Assembly (NCBI GenBank): GCA_964560325.1 | Contig: CAZLLV010000396.1 | Location: 1 to 24,055, forward strand | Direction: 5' to 3' | Source of the DNA: CAZLLV01 sp964560325 | GTDB taxonomy: Bacteria; Acidobacteriota; Thermoanaerobaculia; Multivoradales; DATKCC01 | Length of the DNA: 24,055 nucleotides | Part shown: one piece after another, positions 21,753 through 24,055 of the stretch | Numbering within the stretch: the first letter of the stretch is position 1 | Layout of the letters: every line of letters starts with the position of its first letter | The notes under the pieces: generated by a model | What the model was told of the DNA's origin: nothing | The model's input: only the letters and a program-made list of their open reading frames with translations | The model's database searches: none | Position numbers and translations under genes: made by a program

Positions 21753-23156
21753 TTGATCCGTCCGACCCGACCCTCACTCCGGCCCCCTCCGCGGCCTCGT
21801 CTCCGGTCCCCTCTCCAGCCGGGGCCCCCGGCGCTCGCGGCCCTGCTCGCCCTCGCGGCGCTCGTGCCGATGGCGGCCGCGCCCGCTCCCGCCCAGGGGC
21901 CTGAGGCGACCGTGGCCGCGCCGCTCCCCGAACCCCCGCCGGAGCTCGTCGAGCGGGCGCGCGCCCTGCTCGGCGAGGTCCCGCTGGTCGACGGCCACAA
22001 CGACCTGCCCTGGCAGTACCGGGAGCGGGTCGGCAACCGCCTGGACGATCTCGACATCGCCACCACCGACGAGTCGATCGAGCCGCCGCTCCACACCGAC
22101 ATCCCGCGCCTACGCGTGGGCGGCCTCGGCGCGCAGTTCTGGTCGGTCTACGTGCCGGCGTCGATGCCGGGTCCCGAGGCCGTGAGCGCGGTGCTCGAGC
22201 AGATGGACGTGGTCTACCGGCTCGCGGACCGCTACCCGGAGACCTTCGAGATGGCGTACACGGCCGACGACGTGCGCCGGATCTTCGCCGACGGCAAGAT
22301 CGCCTCGCTGATCGGGGTCGAGGGCGGGTACGCGATCGACGACTCGCTCGGCGTGCTGCGCCAGCTCTACCGGGGCGGCGCCCGCTACATGACCCTCACG
22401 CACTCGGCGAACGTCGCGTGGGCCGACTCGTCGACCGACGAGCCGGCGGTCGGCGGCCTGTCGGAGTTCGGCCGCGAGGTGGTGCGGGAGATGAACCGCC
22501 TGGGAATGCTGGTCGACCTCTCCCACGTCTCGGCGGAGGCGATGCACGACGCGCTCGACGTCGCCGAGGCGCCGGTGATCTTCTCCCACTCGTCCGCCCG
22601 CGCCCTCGACGCCCACCCCAGGAACGTCCCGGACGACGTCCTCGAACGCCTGCCGGAGAACGGCGGCGTGGTGATGATCACCTTCGTCGAGACCTTCGTG
22701 AGCGAGGCGGCGCGCCGGCACTGGGCCGACCGCCAGGCGGAAGAGGCGCGGCTCGAGGCGCTCCACCCGGGCGACCCGGCGGCGGTCGAGACCGGGATCG
22801 AGCGGTGGGACGAGGAGCATGAGTTCCCGCGCGCCACCTACGTCCAGGTGGCCGACCACGTCGACCACGTGCGCGACGTCGCCGGCATCGACCACGTCGG
22901 GATCGGCTCCGACTTCGACGGCATTCCGCGCGGGCCGCTCGGCCTCGAAGGGGTCGAGGACTACCCGCGCCTCTTCGCCGAGCTCCTGCGCCGGGGCTAC
23001 GGCGACGAGGACGTGAAGAAGATCGCGGGGCTGAACGCCCTGCGGGTGATGGACCGGGCGGAGGAGGCCGCGGCGCGGCTGCGGGCGTCCGGTCCCCCGT
23101 CGGACGAGACGCTCGAGAGCCTCGACCGGCCTGCCGCCGAAGGGGCGGCCGAGTGA
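21753..23156 (+). CDS. Secreted membrane dipeptidase (M19, renal dipeptidase family)
   Basis: This 467-residue zinc dipeptidase hydrolyses L-Xaa-L/D-Xaa dipeptides, probably in the periplasm. The M19 binuclear metal ligands are all visible: H82 and D84 in VDGHNDLPW, E190 in GVEGGYAI, H258 in DLSHVSAE and H279 in FSHSSAR. D387 in GIGSDFDG also fits the family. The N-terminus is long and Pro/Arg-rich before the signal core (ALAALLALAALVPMAAA), with cleavage near APAQG. The TTG start is chosen because GGAGGT (21742-21747) stands 5 nt before it. The stop overlaps the start of the next gene in GTGA, so the two are translationally coupled. Together with the two secreted endoproteases in the window it suits peptide scavenging. 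Confidence 0.93.
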   Translation: MIRPTRPSLRPPPRPRLRSPLQPGPPALAALLALAALVPMAAAPAPAQGPEATVAAPLPEPPPELVERARALLGEVPLVDGHNDLPWQYRERVGNRLDDLDIATTDESIEPPLHTDIPRLRVGGLGAQFWSVYVPASMPGPEAVSAVLEQMDVVYRLADRYPETFEMAYTADDVRRIFADGKIASLIGVEGGYAIDDSLGVLRQLYRGGARYMTLTHSANVAWADSSTDEPAVGGLSEFGREVVREMNRLGMLVDLSHVSAEAMHDALDVAEAPVIFSHSSARALDAHPRNVPDDVLERLPENGGVVMITFVETFVSEAARRHWADRQAEEARLEALHPGDPAAVETGIERWDEEHEFPRATYVQVADHVDHVRDVAGIDHVGIGSDFDGIPRGPLGLEGVEDYPRLFAELLRRGYGDEDVKKIAGLNALRVMDRAEEAAARLRASGPPSDETLESLDRPAAEGAAE

Positions 23157-23968
23157 CGACCGGACCGCGGATGACGCCGAGACCCCAGGCGCCGGTCTCG
23201 GTCATGTCGTACAACATCCAGGGCCACGGGGCCCTGATCGGTCGGCGCTACCTCGAGGGGGTCGCGCGGGTGATCCGCCGCGCCCGTCCGCAGGTGGTCG
23301 GTCTCCAGGAGGTCCACCGCGGGACCTGGGCCGCCCGCTTCGAGGACCAGGTCGAGATCCTCGCCGAGCTGACCGGCATGACGCCGTCGTTCGGCCGCAG
23401 CCTGAGCCTGCGCCGGGGCGAGTACGGCAACGCGCTCCTGACCCGCGGCCGGGTGGTCGAGGAGGAGGTCGAGATCTTGCCCGGCGAGGCCGAGCGGCGC
23501 TCGATCCTCCGGAGCCGTGTGCTTCTCGACGGGGCGGGCCGCGAGGCGGACGAGACGATCGACGTCTTCGTCACCCATCTCGCCGCCTGGGGGCGGTTCG
23601 GCCGCGCGATCCGGGTGCGCCAGGCGCGTTTCGTGGCCGACCGGCTGCACTCGGCCGACCGCCCGTTCGTGCTCGCCGGCGATCTCAACGCGCCGCCCGA
23701 GGCCGCCGAGCTCGCGCCGCTCGTCGGCAACGGGCGGCTCCGGCTGTGCGGCGAGTCGACCGGCCGCTCCGCCGTCACCCACCGTTTCCTGCGCCAGCGC
23801 ATCGACTACGTGTTCGCCGGACCGGGCTGGCAGCGGGTGCGGGCGAGGGTTCTGCGCGCCGGTCCGTCCGACCACTTTCCGGTCCTCGCCACCCTCTGGC
23901 GGGAGGCCGGCGAGGACGGGGATCTCGGCGCGGCGGCCGCGCGGTTTCGGATGGCCGCGGCCGGGTAG
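23153..23968 (+). CDS. Endonuclease/exonuclease/phosphatase family protein
   Basis: This 271-residue protein has the DNase I-like fold shared by metal-dependent nucleases and phosphodiesterases. Motifs in order are VMSYNIQGHG (about 18-27), E53 in VGLQEVHRG, D177 and N179 in LAGDLNAPP, IDYVFAG, and D240-H241 in PSDHFPV, so the active site looks complete. No signal peptide is seen, suggesting a cytoplasmic or peripheral location; the substrate (nucleic acid, lipid or phosphoester) cannot be told from sequence. The GTG start overlaps the dipeptidase stop by 4 nt. A further gene starts 48 nt after the stop. Confidence 0.9.
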   Translation: MTTGPRMTPRPQAPVSVMSYNIQGHGALIGRRYLEGVARVIRRARPQVVGLQEVHRGTWAARFEDQVEILAELTGMTPSFGRSLSLRRGEYGNALLTRGRVVEEEVEILPGEAERRSILRSRVLLDGAGREADETIDVFVTHLAAWGRFGRAIRVRQARFVADRLHSADRPFVLAGDLNAPPEAAELAPLVGNGRLRLCGESTGRSAVTHRFLRQRIDYVFAGPGWQRVRARVLRAGPSDHFPVLATLWREAGEDGDLGAAAARFRMAAAG

Positions 23969-24016
23969 CGCCGGAGCCGGGGCGCCAGAACCGAACCGGC
24001 CGCGGAGGGAGAAGCG

Positions 24017-24055
24017 ATGAAGCGTCGCGAGTCGAAGGGGGAGCGGGAGGGAGGG
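24017..24055 (+). CDS. Start of a further gene (13 codons, cut by right edge)
   Basis: An ATG at 24017 is preceded by GGAGG (24004-24008) at 8 nt, in line with and close behind the preceding gene. Only MKRRESKGEREGG is visible, a basic, charged N-terminus. The product cannot be identified. Confidence 0.5.
   Translation, partial: MKRRESKGEREGG

Overview
The window is very GC-rich bacterial chromosome, densely coded on both strands, with no rRNA, tRNA, CRISPR array, phage gene or insertion sequence that I can see. The best guess at the host is Acidobacteriota, perhaps a Thermoanaerobaculia-like lineage. The reasons are a VWFA-related protein of the type described from Acidobacteria, an alkaline-phosphatase-superfamily hydrolase carrying C-terminal TPRs, a large TPR protein beside a subtilase, and many exported proteins with plain Sec signals. 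This assignment is inference from gene content.

Layout. At 1-1343 (minus) lies most of a thiamine-diphosphate E1 alpha-type 2-oxoacid dehydrogenase that runs off the left edge. From 1528 to 9137 (plus) come a secreted chymotrypsin-fold serine peptidase with a strong hairpin after it, a 1016-residue diguanylate cyclase with three GAF and two PAS regions, and a 1059-residue fusion of an NRAMP-like 11-helix metal transporter to a periplasmic sulfatase-like hydrolase and TPRs. A 14-bp-stem bidirectional terminator (9151-9188) ends this block against the convergent minus-strand block.

From 21483 down to 9202 nearly everything is on the minus strand. In transcription order: an unknown secreted protein, FxsA, a small acidic-tailed secreted protein, a TPR protein, a secreted subtilisin-like protease, fused isobutyryl-CoA mutase (IcmF), an unknown secreted protein, a VWFA-related secreted protein, and a secreted multi-domain protein with a cysteine-rich C-terminus. 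Two of these secreted genes, separated by the VWFA gene, share a roughly 220-bp near-identical cassette covering the upstream region, ribosome-binding site and signal peptide, yet their mature proteins are unrelated. From 21753 to the right edge (plus) are a secreted M19 membrane dipeptidase, an overlapping endonuclease/exonuclease/phosphatase-family gene, and the first 13 codons of another gene.

How they work together. The E1 enzyme and IcmF both fit branched-chain acyl-CoA metabolism but are not adjacent. Two secreted endoproteases and a dipeptidase suggest protein or peptide scavenging outside the cytoplasm. The most unusual points are the transporter-hydrolase-TPR fusion, the duplicated leader cassette, and start regions of two kinds: strong Shine-Dalgarno starts for most secreted proteins, and several genes whose apparent -10 element sits only 6-10 nt before the start codon, as in leaderless transcripts.
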